A stretch of DNA of 59,372 nt. It comes from an uncultured Lachnospiraceae bacterium. GTDB taxonomy: Bacteria; Bacillota; Clostridia; Lachnospirales; Lachnospiraceae. Location: assembly GCA_910585635.1 (NCBI GenBank), contig CAJUFE010000025.1, positions 1-59,372 of the forward strand, given 5' to 3'. The notes beneath the pieces were generated by a model, which was not told the DNA's origin, did not search any database, and worked only from the letters and a program-made list of their open reading frames with translations. Of the stretch, positions 16,800 through 27,308 are shown piece by piece; position 1 is the first letter of the stretch, and the number at the start of each line of letters is the position of its first letter. The position numbers and the translations under genes were made by a program.

Positions 16800-19094
16800 T
16801 CATTCTCTGATCCATAAGATCTTATTTTCACTTACTCCTACCCCTAATAAAAATGCCTTAATGCTATCCGCCATCTCTTTCTTCGCTACCGCTATGATCA
16901 ATTGATCATATGCCTTCTTATCCAGATCGTCTGGCCCAGATACGGGCATTCCCTGCTCTTGATATTTCTGATGATCCAGGTCGACCCATAATACCACATT
17001 CGAAGAATAAGAGACCCCATTTACTTTTTCTCTTCCTGTGATCTGTCGCACAAAACGCTGCCCTACTTTTCCGGCTCCATAAACCGCTATATCTTGTGCG
17101 ATACAATCATATATACTTGCTGTGCGGATATCCGCGGCAGGGTGGGATATCCTATGTATCCTTCTGCACAACTTCCCATAGCTTGTTGGATATAACTTTT
17201 TATATCTTTCTATTTTTCTCTTTTGCTTTTCTGTACATCGCTTCAAAGAGTATTCGAAAGATACCCCCGGATAATAAAATGCTATGCTTTCTCCTTCACG
17301 GAACCAGAAGATATCTTTAATGTCCTTATCGGATAATCTGGGGGCATAATATGTCGTCTTTTTTTCTCTCCCTGTCAGCATGTCCGGCATGTCGCCAAAA
17401 TGATCCAAGATCATATCATCTGGTGTTTGATGCATATAGTCCAGATAGGGCAGTATACAATGGACTGATGCATAGGGTCCTATAGCCTGCCCTGCCACCT
17501 TATCATAGATCTCAGCAAATCTTTTCGCACCATCGATAAAATCCGGCACTTGATGCCGGATGATCTCCGCTTTATCTACATGCGCGAAAACAGGCACGAC
17601 TGTCCCATCAGTCGATCTTTCATAACCGACCGTTTGTTCTTGGGGAGCCCTGCACAACATCTCCAACAGAACATACTGCTGGATATGGTTCGGAAAAAAC
17701 ACATGATAGTCACATACGGCATTTCGGATATAGTCTTGGCGATAAAAGTAGTTCTTTATCCTCTTAGGATAAAAGGCTCGCATCACTTTTGCCAAGAGAT
17801 CTTGTGTGAGTCCAGAGCCAGCAAGATCCACAAAGGCAAATCGATCGTCGCTAACATCGATCTCCTGCTGTAGGTACTCTATCAACAATGCCCTCTTCTT
17901 ATCATATATCCCACATAGCTCTTCTAAAAAGTGAGGAGAGCCCAACAGATATCTTAACAGGATCGTCGAGGTCTGCATCGTCCATACTAGATCCTCATCC
18001 AATACCTTTTCCGGTAAAAACCTCTTCAGTCTTTCTACAGGCATCTGAAAAAAACCGGCCATGTCCTCTGCATTGAAGATCCTGTCCTTATAAGAACCTT
18101 CAAAAATATCTTCTATCTCCTTCGGAAGGTCATCTTTATCCGGGATCCTCCATGCCTTCCTCGAACCATATACATAATAGAGTTCTATCGGGAGCTTCTT
18201 TTGCTCCACCAACTGTTCGGCCACTCGCTTTAAAACATACCCGTCTCTCGCCACAAAATAGAGTCTTTTGATCCCTCTTTTCAAACAATCATCCAAGATC
18301 CATTTGACATACGGATACAGGATAGGTCCGCCGATCGAACATCCCAACGCATACGGACCATTTTCTCTTTTTAGGAGACGTGCGATCTTTGTACATCCCA
18401 GCATCAGCTGTTTTTCTGGGTCGTTCGCTCCGTTTTTAAAATATGCTGTCTCAATCCCCAATAAAGCGATCGGCCGATATCGTTCACACTGGATCCCTAA
18501 TGCTCCTGGGACCTCGTAGTCTGAATGTTCATTATCGCCAAAATGCTTCCAGTCATCATACCGAAGATCCTCCTTTTCCTTTACGATCCGAAACAGATCT
18601 CCAGAATATTTATTCTTCTTTTCCGGGTCTGATGAAACATATAATGGGATATGACAAAATATAGGATCTGCCTTGACCAATAGCTGACGTATCACACCAG
18701 CATCCAGATACATATCCGAGATCAGTATCACTCTTTCCTTTTTCTCTAACAAATCTCTTACCCGAGATATATTTTCTGAAATACCGACTATGTATTCCGA
18801 TTCAATATCGCACTCTGTTCGCTGTAAAAATGCAGCCCCTTCTTCAGTGATCTTATGCTCCTTTACCAACACATCGTATATCTGCTCTAATGTGACCTCT
18901 TGTATCCCGTTCTTACAATAGGTATTCCGTGCTACCTGCTCTGCACCGATCCGCAATTCGTAAAAATTCGTTTTCAAAAGATCATCTAGACCATCTTGCG
19001 CCATGATCCGCTTTTGCATAAGCGCGAAGATCCCATCTGGCGTGGCGGTGGTCCTTGTGATCAACGTATCAAATACATCAAAAGAATATACCAA
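16800..19094 (-). CDS. HAD-like protein with C-terminal Rossmann-like module
   Basis: The protein has 764 residues. The N-terminal HAD domain opens SFDVFDTLITR (the D-x-D-x-T-like nucleophile), with ISDMYLD (motif II), KYSGDLF (Lys) and HFGDNEHSDYEVP (motif IV). A long middle region containing YFVARDGYVLKR and AFVDLAGSG is typical of large HAD proteins in polysaccharide loci and is not assigned. The last 100 residues (IAVYGAGKVGQRF at about 671, WVDLDHQ, QLIIAVAK) are the shared module. No ATG precedes the motif; TTG 19094 after GAAAGG is the best start. The likely role is phosphate removal from, or another change to, a glycan intermediate. Confidence 0.8.
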   Translation of the reverse strand: MVYSFDVFDTLITRTTATPDGIFALMQKRIMAQDGLDDLLKTNFYELRIGAEQVARNTYCKNGIQEVTLEQIYDVLVKEHKITEEGAAFLQRTECDIESEYIVGISENISRVRDLLEKKERVILISDMYLDAGVIRQLLVKADPIFCHIPLYVSSDPEKKNKYSGDLFRIVKEKEDLRYDDWKHFGDNEHSDYEVPGALGIQCERYRPIALLGIETAYFKNGANDPEKQLMLGCTKIARLLKRENGPYALGCSIGGPILYPYVKWILDDCLKRGIKRLYFVARDGYVLKRVAEQLVEQKKLPIELYYVYGSRKAWRIPDKDDLPKEIEDIFEGSYKDRIFNAEDMAGFFQMPVERLKRFLPEKVLDEDLVWTMQTSTILLRYLLGSPHFLEELCGIYDKKRALLIEYLQQEIDVSDDRFAFVDLAGSGLTQDLLAKVMRAFYPKRIKNYFYRQDYIRNAVCDYHVFFPNHIQQYVLLEMLCRAPQEQTVGYERSTDGTVVPVFAHVDKAEIIRHQVPDFIDGAKRFAEIYDKVAGQAIGPYASVHCILPYLDYMHQTPDDMILDHFGDMPDMLTGREKKTTYYAPRLSDKDIKDIFWFREGESIAFYYPGVSFEYSLKRCTEKQKRKIERYKKLYPTSYGKLCRRIHRISHPAADIRTASIYDCIAQDIAVYGAGKVGQRFVRQITGREKVNGVSYSSNVVLWVDLDHQKYQEQGMPVSGPDDLDKKAYDQLIIAVAKKEMADSIKAFLLGVGVSENKILWIRE

Positions 19095-19139
19095 TTTGTT
19101 TTTTAACCTTTCTATTACAAAAGGATACGGACCTCGCTG

Positions 19140-20504
19140 CTAAAACCTATCATCGATCCGCTCTCCTGTGTTTACAAGATCATCAAAGCTGATGATATTT
19201 TTATCGGCTATCTGCTTATGTGCGATCTTTATGTTTTCAATGATCTGTGGCAGATCATAGGTCGGGATCACAACAATGATCGAACCTGCATCTATATTTG
19301 CTTGCTCTAAAGTTACTACAGGGATACCGTCATACACACTTATTTTGGGGTTTGCATCAATAAACTGCTGGACATGGCAATATGGCATGACCTTTTTCCC
19401 AAATATCTTTCCGATCTGACCACACCCATATATGCTGATCGATCCCGGATAGTTTATAGTAGAAAAATCCGTATTTTCCAATTTGGCCCATCTCATAATG
19501 CGCGATCGCAGCATATTTACAGAATTTCCATCATTTCCTTCATACGCAAAAAAATCGTTTCGTGAAAATCCATATTGTTCATCTAGAAATTGATAAAAAA
19601 CATGACCATTTTCTTCATGCGCGAAATGAGAATTGTAATATCGGACTACATTTTCATATTCATTGGTGTATACCGCACATCTGTTCAGAAAAAAGAAAAA
19701 CTTTTTACACATTACATCCATATGATCCAAGCAACATCTATCTTCTTCAAGATCGCAGCAATTATTTATGAATGTCTCGTCATCCATGTTATCTATGATA
19801 TCATACATTATATATTTCAATTCCATGCTCTCTCTATTGATATTTTCAAATGTCTTAGAGCTTTCATTTTTATTATACCCTTGATAGTGGACTCTTTGGT
19901 TCACTAGGACTTCTTCTACGATATATATATTCGTTTCCTCTAAGATCTTCATCCAACAATAAAAATCAGCGATCTGTCTATAAGGATATAGCTTACCAAA
20001 ATACTTTATATAGATCTCTCTTTCACAAAGAAAGGATGGGCACGATAAATGGTTAGCGCGACTAAAAAATGCATCCCACCACCCTTTTTCCGGCTTATTA
20101 TATTCCTTAAAAAAATCTTCCATCCCTTCTATCGACTCTAATTCTTCATCCACATATGCAGACCAGGTAAAACAAACTCGTGCATTTTTATTTTCATCCA
20201 GGAATTTTATCTGTTTTTCAAGTTTTTCTCTTTTCCATATATCATCCGAATGCATTATAGCAAAATGACCGCCCGAAGCCATAGCGATAAATTGCTTCTT
20301 TACCTCCAAAAGATCATTATGTTCAAGCTTGACCTTTACCATTCTAGGATCCTCAATCTCTTGGATCACCTTCCAGGAATCATCTGTAGATCCATTATCA
20401 AATACAAACAATTCGAAATCTGTATATGTCTGGTTTAACACACTTTCTATGGCATCTTTCACATATTTTCCATGATCATAGCATGGCAAAACGATACTTA
20501 CCAT
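19140..20504 (-). CDS. GT2 glycosyltransferase with C-terminal Rossmann-like module
   Basis: The protein has 454 residues. The GT-A domain starts MVSIVLPCYDHGKYVKDAIES and has DNGSTDDSW and MHSDDIW (the D-x-D-like metal site, about 90). No membrane helix is evident, so it should act at the inner face on a carrier-linked glycan. Residues about 355-454 are the shared module: ISIYGCGQIGKIF, QQFIDANPK, SIIVVIPTYDLPQI. It follows directly on the preceding genes of the minus-strand run. The ribosome site GGGAG is 10 nt from ATG 20504. The sugar donor cannot be told from sequence. Confidence 0.88.
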   Translation of the reverse strand: MVSIVLPCYDHGKYVKDAIESVLNQTYTDFELFVFDNGSTDDSWKVIQEIEDPRMVKVKLEHNDLLEVKKQFIAMASGGHFAIMHSDDIWKREKLEKQIKFLDENKNARVCFTWSAYVDEELESIEGMEDFFKEYNKPEKGWWDAFFSRANHLSCPSFLCEREIYIKYFGKLYPYRQIADFYCWMKILEETNIYIVEEVLVNQRVHYQGYNKNESSKTFENINRESMELKYIMYDIIDNMDDETFINNCCDLEEDRCCLDHMDVMCKKFFFFLNRCAVYTNEYENVVRYYNSHFAHEENGHVFYQFLDEQYGFSRNDFFAYEGNDGNSVNMLRSRIMRWAKLENTDFSTINYPGSISIYGCGQIGKIFGKKVMPYCHVQQFIDANPKISVYDGIPVVTLEQANIDAGSIIVVIPTYDLPQIIENIKIAHKQIADKNIISFDDLVNTGERIDDRF

Positions 20505-20576
20505 TTCTGACGCACTCCCTTGATAACCACTATTTTATTTATCATCAACTTGATCCAGCTAACTTATAAGATCCTT

Positions 20577-21926
20577 TCATAAGCCCCAAAGATCATCCAC
20601 AATAATTTCATTTGAATGGATGACATTTTTTACCTTCCATTTTTTTAGATTAAAACACATCTCTTCATAATTTCTGGTCCCATTTTTAGCACATAAGATC
20701 ACTAGGGCCTTATCCATATATTTTAATAATGTATCTATTTGTACGATCTCTATCCCTCTGATCTTCTCACCTGGATGCTCAACCGATGTTACTCCACACA
20801 GAAATTTTTTGTTCCATAATTTACAATCTTCTAATGAGTCCAACAATCTCCTCGCATAATTTCCTGCGCCATATAAGATAAAAAGATCATTTTTTTCTAA
20901 AATCCTTTTTCTCGCGAGATCTTTTTCAATATATTCCCATATCTTGTTTTTCAGTCTATCTGGTTCTGCAAGACAGATCATCAGTTTTTTAATAAAATCT
21001 ATATCGAATTCCTTTACATGTAAATACTCATTTATCTTATATTCTTCAAATTTTTTTGTGATCAGTCCGATCAATTCTTTTGTATATTTTTTATCTACTC
21101 TCTTTAAGCTGATCATGTTTAGTTTTAGATCAAAATATGCACAGATACGGAAAAGCATTTGTTTTTTCTCGTCATCCAGATCATATTCCTCTATTTTCTT
21201 TCTGATAAATAGGTATTCATCCGAAAAAGCATTGACTTTTTCCTTACTATGGATCGAAGAATCCGGATTATCCTGCCTGTACATATAAAAGGCCTGATCC
21301 AACACATACATCCTCTCACAATACATAAGCGTCTGAAACCAAAAGCCATTATCTTGATAAGAAGCACCTGGGGTTTCATTATGTCGGATCTTATATTTAT
21401 TTAAAAACTCTCGATCATACATACAAGACCATGTGTACATCGCATAGTGAAAAAGGATCGGGTCATTTTTAGGCGATAAGACTTTATGATAATGATCGGG
21501 ATCATCTTCCCATGAGGCTTTCATATATTTCTTATATATCCGACCATCCTCTTTCCCTGTTTTAAATTCATAATGATCTGTTTTTATGATCTCAAGATGT
21601 TCCTTTTCACAGATCTCAAACAATGTTTCACATGCTCCAGGCAGTAAAAGATCGTCGCTTTCCAAAAAAACGATGTATTTTCCTTCAGCAAGATCGATAC
21701 CCAGGTTCATTGTACTTCCATATCCGGAGTTAGGCTTGTTGATCAGCCTGATCCTGTGATCTTTTATAGCCATCTCTTTCATGATCTTGGTCGATCCGTC
21801 AGTAGATCCGTCATTTATACAGATGATCTCTATATCCTGCATCGTCTGACTTATGGCGCTTTCAATACATTGCTCCAGATACTTTTCCACATTGTAAGCA
21901 GGTATTATGATCGATACTTTTTTCAT
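20577..21926 (-). CDS. GT2 glycosyltransferase with C-terminal Rossmann-like module
   Basis: The protein has 449 residues. The GT-A domain has VSIIIPAYNVEKYLEQCIES, INDGSTDGST and FLESDDLLLPGA (about 92), typical of glycosyltransferases adding sugars to surface polysaccharides. Residues about 350-449 are the shared module in a divergent form: LYGAGNYARRLLDSL, a central part in which the usual 'DR/DN' acidic end is not clear, and ALVILCAKNGTRNYEEM. ATG 21926 follows AAAGGTGA. AT-rich codon use matches its neighbours. Confidence 0.88.
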   Translation of the reverse strand: MKKVSIIIPAYNVEKYLEQCIESAISQTMQDIEIICINDGSTDGSTKIMKEMAIKDHRIRLINKPNSGYGSTMNLGIDLAEGKYIVFLESDDLLLPGACETLFEICEKEHLEIIKTDHYEFKTGKEDGRIYKKYMKASWEDDPDHYHKVLSPKNDPILFHYAMYTWSCMYDREFLNKYKIRHNETPGASYQDNGFWFQTLMYCERMYVLDQAFYMYRQDNPDSSIHSKEKVNAFSDEYLFIRKKIEEYDLDDEKKQMLFRICAYFDLKLNMISLKRVDKKYTKELIGLITKKFEEYKINEYLHVKEFDIDFIKKLMICLAEPDRLKNKIWEYIEKDLARKRILEKNDLFILYGAGNYARRLLDSLEDCKLWNKKFLCGVTSVEHPGEKIRGIEIVQIDTLLKYMDKALVILCAKNGTRNYEEMCFNLKKWKVKNVIHSNEIIVDDLWGL

Positions 21927-21984
21927 ATCTGTTCACCTTTACACATTCCCGGATATATTTCAGGTCACAGTATCCCTATCCTCA

Positions 21985-22953
21985 TCAACATCCGACATCA
22001 TTACTCGGATCCTTATCGAAAGTATAGAGAAATTTTTCTGGTTGATAAAATAACTCTATGTTATTTTCAATCTCTTCAATACTCCAATCCCACCACTTGA
22101 TCTTCATAAAACGATCTATGATATCCTTATCAAAACGATACTTGATCAACTTTGCCGGAACTCCACCTACGATCGCATATGCATCGACATCTTTTGTTAC
22201 CACTGAGCCAGCAGCCAAGATAGCGCCATCGCCAATCTTGACCCCAGGCAAAATAATCGTACTCGCGCCAATCCAAACATCATTTCCGATAGTAACAGCT
22301 CCATTCTTTCTCAATTGGCTATTTTCAAAGTCTACATTTTCATGATATTTCCCATATTTTAAGATCAAACGCTTTCTTTCTTCATACTTTTCTTGCGGAT
22401 AAAATTGTGGATAGTCAAGAAAGGGATGTGTTGTTACATAATCAAGAGGATGATTATTCCAGATCCTTGCCGTACTATTGATCGAACAATATCTTCCGAT
22501 CACTTCAGCCAAAGGATATTGTTTTAACAATCCTTCGTATCCATAAGTATACCTGCCGATCTTACATCCCTTATAAACGATGTCTTCTTTATTATAGCCT
22601 TCATTTTCATATATATAAAAGTAGTCTTCTTGTGTATATCCTTTTCTTTCTAGTATTTCTAATAGCTCATATTGAAATGACATCATTCCGATCACAATAA
22701 AATCTCGGCTTGGATCCATATCATCAATGACGACTACTTGATATCCTAAACATCCTGGCATCTCAACGGCCCTTCGGTCAATGAACCCCTCGATCGTTAC
22801 ATTATGTTCTCTTAGTATAGGCTCAACAATCTTTCCACCTGCACCAGCTCCCCAGATATATACTTTTCGTTCTTGGATCCTAGATAAGATACAGGATATC
22901 TTTTTTTCGCACATTTCCCGAAATCTTGCTCTGATCATTTCATTTAAGTCCAT
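21985..22953 (-). CDS. CatB-like acetyltransferase with N-terminal Rossmann-like module
   Basis: The protein has 322 residues. Residues about 28-130 are the shared module (YIWGAGAGGKIVEP, GFIDRRAVE, DFIVIGMMSFQYEL). Residues about 145-310 form a left-handed beta-helix acyltransferase: IGRYCSI, WNNHPLDYVTTHPF (CatB-like loop with the catalytic His), IGNDVWIGASTIILPGVKIG and GAILAAGSVVTKDV. This Rossmann-plus-hexapeptide order is the architecture of PglD-type sugar acetyltransferases, which is the clue used to interpret the module elsewhere in the locus. It probably O- or N-acetylates a glycan sugar. ATG 22953 follows ATGGAGC. Confidence 0.87.
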   Translation of the reverse strand: MDLNEMIRARFREMCEKKISCILSRIQERKVYIWGAGAGGKIVEPILREHNVTIEGFIDRRAVEMPGCLGYQVVVIDDMDPSRDFIVIGMMSFQYELLEILERKGYTQEDYFYIYENEGYNKEDIVYKGCKIGRYTYGYEGLLKQYPLAEVIGRYCSINSTARIWNNHPLDYVTTHPFLDYPQFYPQEKYEERKRLILKYGKYHENVDFENSQLRKNGAVTIGNDVWIGASTIILPGVKIGDGAILAAGSVVTKDVDAYAIVGGVPAKLIKYRFDKDIIDRFMKIKWWDWSIEEIENNIELFYQPEKFLYTFDKDPSNDVGC

Positions 22954-22981
22954 AAATATGCTCCATTTTTTTAAGATCGTT

Positions 22982-24265
22982 CTATATACGATCGAGCTTA
23001 AATAAGTCTCTATATCCCATTTGATGTAAATAGGGAACTATTTCTTTTTCATTTTTCTTATTTACAGCGACGATCATACCAACCTTGCCCTCTTTTTTTA
23101 TCTCGGAAATCCCTATTACATCATGCCCTTTTAAAAATGTGATGTTCTCATTTATATCAGTGACAACAAAACCTTTAAAGGATATAGAATTTTCAATCAT
23201 AAGATCCGCGACCATTTTAGCTTTTTCCCCTGCCCCATACAGATATATCGTGTCATATTTTTTACAGAATACTTTTATCCGTTCCAATTGGAATATATAT
23301 TCTAACCATGTCTTGATACTTCCATATTTGACAATACGCCTCGCGATATCATCTGGCAAAAAAATGATCACATATACAATAATCGCAGGAACTGTAGATA
23401 CACAGTGCCATATAGGGATATATCTTTGGAAAGACCTTATCGTTAATATCCCCCTGCACTTTAACTCGGCAATATTTTTTTCTCCAAGACTCGCTGTGTA
23501 CTTACAAGCCATTTTGATCACTCGAGATTTATTTTTATAAAATCTGGGTAAAGCATTTATACTCCGATACCATCGATCGCCCCAAACATTTAAAAAGTCA
23601 TCTAAATAATCTGAGCTAACACTTTTATATTTTGATATATAAACATTTTCTCTTGAAATTGAAAAATGATAAAATTTTAGCCTGTCTAATTGGAGCATCA
23701 CTTCAAAATACATCATAATATGCGAAAAATTTTTATGATCATCCGTTAGATATCTTTCCGTAAGATATCTCCAATCTGCTTTCTTTAAAACCGTTTTACA
23801 ATTTATTAATATAATCCCGTACTGTGTCATCGACCAGGCATATTCATAGAATATCGCATTTGGTGAATGGTATTGCCTATTCCCTCGTCCCTGTGGATCG
23901 TAAAAATCCAGCATTAACATATCCCATTCTTCATTTAACTTAGAGATCACTTCACGAATGACCGACTTATCAAAAAAAAGATAGTCTGCTAATACCCATA
24001 GATACTCATGATTATTTTGTATTTTTTTTTCTTGATATATAGCATATACTTTTTTACTCGAATGCACCGATGGATCGATCCTTATATAAAAAAAATTGTT
24101 TCGTTCAATCTTTTCAAATACTTTTTTTGTCTCATCATCCGTACTAGAATCATATACATATATATCCGCAAGATCACTATCAACTATGTTTGTTATCTTT
24201 GAACATGTATCAAAAATCACTTTCGGTCGATTAAACGTAGGAATACAAATTGCTATTTTTTTCAT
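22982..24265 (-). CDS. GT2-type glycosyltransferase with C-terminal Rossmann-like module
   Basis: The protein has 427 residues. The GT-A start KKIAICIPTFNRPKVIFDTC and YDSSTDDETKK are clear. The metal site is less canonical: VLADYLFFDKS replaces D-x-D. A hydrophobic segment near residue 300 (PAIIVYVIIFLPDDIA) may touch the membrane. Residues about 338-427 are the shared module: YLYGAGEKAKMVADL, GFVVTDIN, VGMIVAVNKKNEKEI. ATG 24265 follows AAAAGGAGC. With the altered acidic motif, either a divergent transferase or a non-catalytic paralogue is possible. Confidence 0.8.
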   Translation of the reverse strand: MKKIAICIPTFNRPKVIFDTCSKITNIVDSDLADIYVYDSSTDDETKKVFEKIERNNFFYIRIDPSVHSSKKVYAIYQEKKIQNNHEYLWVLADYLFFDKSVIREVISKLNEEWDMLMLDFYDPQGRGNRQYHSPNAIFYEYAWSMTQYGIILINCKTVLKKADWRYLTERYLTDDHKNFSHIMMYFEVMLQLDRLKFYHFSISRENVYISKYKSVSSDYLDDFLNVWGDRWYRSINALPRFYKNKSRVIKMACKYTASLGEKNIAELKCRGILTIRSFQRYIPIWHCVSTVPAIIVYVIIFLPDDIARRIVKYGSIKTWLEYIFQLERIKVFCKKYDTIYLYGAGEKAKMVADLMIENSISFKGFVVTDINENITFLKGHDVIGISEIKKEGKVGMIVAVNKKNEKEIVPYLHQMGYRDLFKLDRI

Positions 24266-24561
24266 TGGTCCAAATAAGCTCCTTTTATCTAACCATACGC
24301 CCTGGTTCCTCTATACTCCTTTTATTATCTATTCTGATCAATAGGTTTAACACAGATATAAAATTTGCCTTTCTATAATGATCTTCATTACAGTTTCGAT
24401 CAATCCTCGTAAGGTGTCAAAAGAACACATTGCACAAACCAATATTCATATTCCTTCCATTCGTCCCGCAGGACCGGCAACGGATATGCCCATCTCTTCA
24501 TCTATCGTCATTTTACTTAGCTCTCGAATATGTGTATCAAATATCTATAAACACATAAAAA
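24266..24561. other. AT-rich intergenic stretch, no feature found
   Basis: These 296 bases separate two glycan genes, much more than other gaps in the block. Short open frames exist on both strands but none has a ribosome site or a recognisable product. It may hold an internal promoter or the remnant of a lost gene. Confidence 0.5.
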
Positions 24562-26121
24562 TCATATTTCAAAAATTATTTCTGCCAAGGATAAAATAGG
24601 ATAGTTTATATCACATTTTCGGATATCATCCCATATCTCCCCATACTGATATTCATATGTCGCCGTCACAATGATCGCATCTACTGCAGGCAGATCTTCA
24701 CCCAATCTATAAGTTGGGATCCCTGGATATAATGCATTTTCTTTTCTATCGATCAAGTATCTAATCTCCACATCATCATCGAGTAATTCTCTAACCAAGT
24801 GTCTTCCCAGGACTCCTATGCCATATACAGCAACTTTACTATAATGATATCTCTTTAAATACGCTGATAAATGGATACCTCCTTCCCGTAATCCCATCCA
24901 TTTATCCAAAATCTGGACATAAGATAGATTTTTTTCTGCCCTATTTTCATTCTCTGATATTTCATACCCACTTAATCCTGCTCCGCGATCATACTCGCTT
25001 TTTGAAGATATCTGTTCACTACTTACCCTTTTCTTTACCTCCCTTATAATCTCCAGATATCGATAACCTCTTTTTTTATCTGGCTCCAGGTACATCCCCT
25101 CTCCCCATTCATTAAATGCATTGATGAACGTGTATTCATTTTGAGCCATCCGATTTTTTTTCATCAAAAGATATAGATACTTTTCAAACAAATCTATAGA
25201 TGCTCCATCCACTGCCCATCCATTTTTTCCTCTCCTGGGTGTATCATCATAATCTGTAAAAGCACCAAAATAGGTTTTACATCCAGATACTTCCTTCGCA
25301 TCAATCGCATTTTCCCAAAGCTTCTCATAATCATATGTTCTTACACCATTTTTTATATATGGTCGGACCACTTGTCCACCTGTCTTTGGATCTTGATACA
25401 TTGAAGGACCATACAGCAAGACCCCATCAAGACCTTTCAGCTTTCTCGTACAATTTTCTCCTATAACATAGATATCGCCTAAACCCTCCCGCTTTGCTAA
25501 TCCCTTCCAAAAATACATCATTTCTGCCAAACATTTAATCTCCAGTGGTTTATAGATCAAAAAAATCGGGATACCATCTTTTTTGAGATATCTTTTGTCC
25601 TTAAAAAAGGGAAGGAGATACTCAAAATGATCTTCCCATTCCTTTTCTCTTCCATATCGTTGCTTTAATAGTACACCACTCCTTTTCTCTTCTATCGGTC
25701 CTTTGTCTTCACTTTTCTCCATCCAGGGATTAATAGCTTCATATTGATGATCCAATCTGCTCCACGTCCGCCCCCAGCTTTCATTTGCCCAGCAAAAACA
25801 AAAAGGCATATCTAAACCCCCCCACTGAAGCAGGTTTTCAGCTGGTCTTTCCAATACCTTTTTTCCGTCCTTAAAATAGTAATGATAGAAACAAAAACCA
25901 TCCAGGCCATATTCCTTTGCTAATTTAGCCTGTCTATCCATAGTGGATCGATCTAATAGGTTATAGTAATCATCATTTAAGGGCTCCCTAGGTTGGTCAT
26001 GCCCTTCAAACAATCTTTCTGCGCCCTGGACAGCAGTCCATTCTGTAAACCCCTTTCCCCACCATCGATCATTTTCAGGGATCGTGTGAAACTGCGGAAG
26101 GTACATTGCAATCGTCTTCAT
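24562..26121 (-). CDS. WbsX-type (GH99-like) protein with C-terminal Rossmann-like module
   Basis: The protein has about 519 residues. It opens MKTIAMYLPQFHTIPENDRW and has GFTEWTAVQGA, GFCFYHYYFKDGKK, FCFCWANESWGRTW and FINAFNEWGEGMYLEPD, all signatures of the WbsX/GH99-like family found in O-antigen and rhamnan loci. Whether the family synthesises or trims glycans is unsettled. After about residue 395 come a linker with LDKWMGLREGG and the shared module (VAVYGIGVLGRHLVREL at about 428, YLIDRKEN, AIIVTATYEYQ). That linker-plus-module stretch closely resembles the stand-alone protein at 28381. ATG 26121 after GGGGATG is preferred to the open frame reaching 26262. Confidence 0.88.
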   Translation of the reverse strand: MKTIAMYLPQFHTIPENDRWWGKGFTEWTAVQGAERLFEGHDQPREPLNDDYYNLLDRSTMDRQAKLAKEYGLDGFCFYHYYFKDGKKVLERPAENLLQWGGLDMPFCFCWANESWGRTWSRLDHQYEAINPWMEKSEDKGPIEEKRSGVLLKQRYGREKEWEDHFEYLLPFFKDKRYLKKDGIPIFLIYKPLEIKCLAEMMYFWKGLAKREGLGDIYVIGENCTRKLKGLDGVLLYGPSMYQDPKTGGQVVRPYIKNGVRTYDYEKLWENAIDAKEVSGCKTYFGAFTDYDDTPRRGKNGWAVDGASIDLFEKYLYLLMKKNRMAQNEYTFINAFNEWGEGMYLEPDKKRGYRYLEIIREVKKRVSSEQISSKSEYDRGAGLSGYEISENENRAEKNLSYVQILDKWMGLREGGIHLSAYLKRYHYSKVAVYGIGVLGRHLVRELLDDDVEIRYLIDRKENALYPGIPTYRLGEDLPAVDAIIVTATYEYQYGEIWDDIRKCDINYPILSLAEIIFEI

Positions 26122-26334
26122 TATTTTCATCCCCAAATGTCTTCCGCTCGCATAATGGCATTGCACCCTTATTTCATGACGTACTCTGTAATGGTTTCTT
26201 CTTACCCATATAAACGTCAATCTTTGACTCCATCTTATGGCGCTATCTCCATTATATGACAAAAGACTTTTCTATGTCATTTTCGTCGTTTCCGCTCAAT
26301 CCTTACAGCATAGCTAAAGGATCAGATTTTCAAT

Positions 26335-27282
26335 CTAACTTACCTTTTTAAATATAGCCCTAGATGATCTCGAGCCATTTGTGATATACACTTGTTCGAA
26401 GCGCACATCATTGATCATAAAAGCGTTTACTACACGTTTGACCTGATAGTCATGTATCTGCTCATCCGTATATAAACCTTTCACTGCTGGAAATACGTTA
26501 GGATTGCATGTTGAACTAATTCCGTAACTCCAATATACATCGTCAAGCACAATAAAACCATCTGGTTTTAATAATTCCTTAAGTATACAACATGCCAAAC
26601 CATCGTGTGCAAAACTATGCGCCCCATCAAGATACACAATATCAAAAAGTCCATCTACCTTGTTGTCCCTCATTTCAAATAATAATTTACACAACGACCA
26701 ACAATATGAATCATAAATCCTATGTGTATTACCCATTCCAATCAAATGGCAACATATCTCATCGTCTTCTTCTAGATATGCTATTACCTCACAAATTTTA
26801 TCAATAAAATCAAAACAATAATATACATCATCAGTAGTCAGCAATTTGCAAACTTCGACAGCAGTTGCCCCAATATCAGTCCCAATTTCTGCAATAGTGA
26901 TACTTTTCTTTTCTCTTTTTTTCTTCTCCACCAATGCAAGAACTTCCTCACATGGAGTACCGTTTTTTGAAGAAATCTCATTAAGATATTTTCGTCGAAA
27001 CCAAGAAAGCGTAATGATCTTTCTACTTTCGATCTGTAATACAGTTATATCATCAAAAATACTTTCTAATGCACTTCCTTCTGCCATTATAATAATCTTA
27101 TCAAACTGATAATTTTTAATATTTTCTTTTCTAATAACTTTATAACCGTTTATATACTCAGGACTATTTTCATCATTTATCAATGCTAAGATTTCTATTT
27201 CCCCGATTTTAATCAAATCGTTCAATTTCCCAAAATATTTTTTATATATATTTCCAGTACCCCACACTAATACCTTATCCAT
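26335..27282 (-). CDS. Methyltransferase with N-terminal Rossmann-like module
   Basis: The protein has 315 residues. Residues 1-95 are the shared module (VLVWGTGNIYKKYF, ALINDENS, KIIIMAEGSALESI). Residues about 125-300 look like a class I methyltransferase of the macrocin-O-methyltransferase/Methyltransf_24 type: ITIAEIGTDIGATAVEVC as the cofactor site, IVYLDGAHSFAHDGLA and FIVLDDVYW. It probably O-methylates a sugar or polyol of the glycan. ATG 27282 follows GAGGTTG. Confidence 0.83.
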   Translation of the reverse strand: MDKVLVWGTGNIYKKYFGKLNDLIKIGEIEILALINDENSPEYINGYKVIRKENIKNYQFDKIIIMAEGSALESIFDDITVLQIESRKIITLSWFRRKYLNEISSKNGTPCEEVLALVEKKKREKKSITIAEIGTDIGATAVEVCKLLTTDDVYYCFDFIDKICEVIAYLEEDDEICCHLIGMGNTHRIYDSYCWSLCKLLFEMRDNKVDGLFDIVYLDGAHSFAHDGLACCILKELLKPDGFIVLDDVYWSYGISSTCNPNVFPAVKGLYTDEQIHDYQVKRVVNAFMINDVRFEQVYITNGSRSSRAIFKKVS

Positions 27283-27308
27283 TATATCAACCTCGATCCC
27301 TCAACAAA

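Noticed and set aside
24378..24599. Small plus-strand frame of 73 codons in the large AT-rich gap
   Set aside because: It has no ribosome site, runs into the WbsX gene antisense, and shows no recognisable protein.
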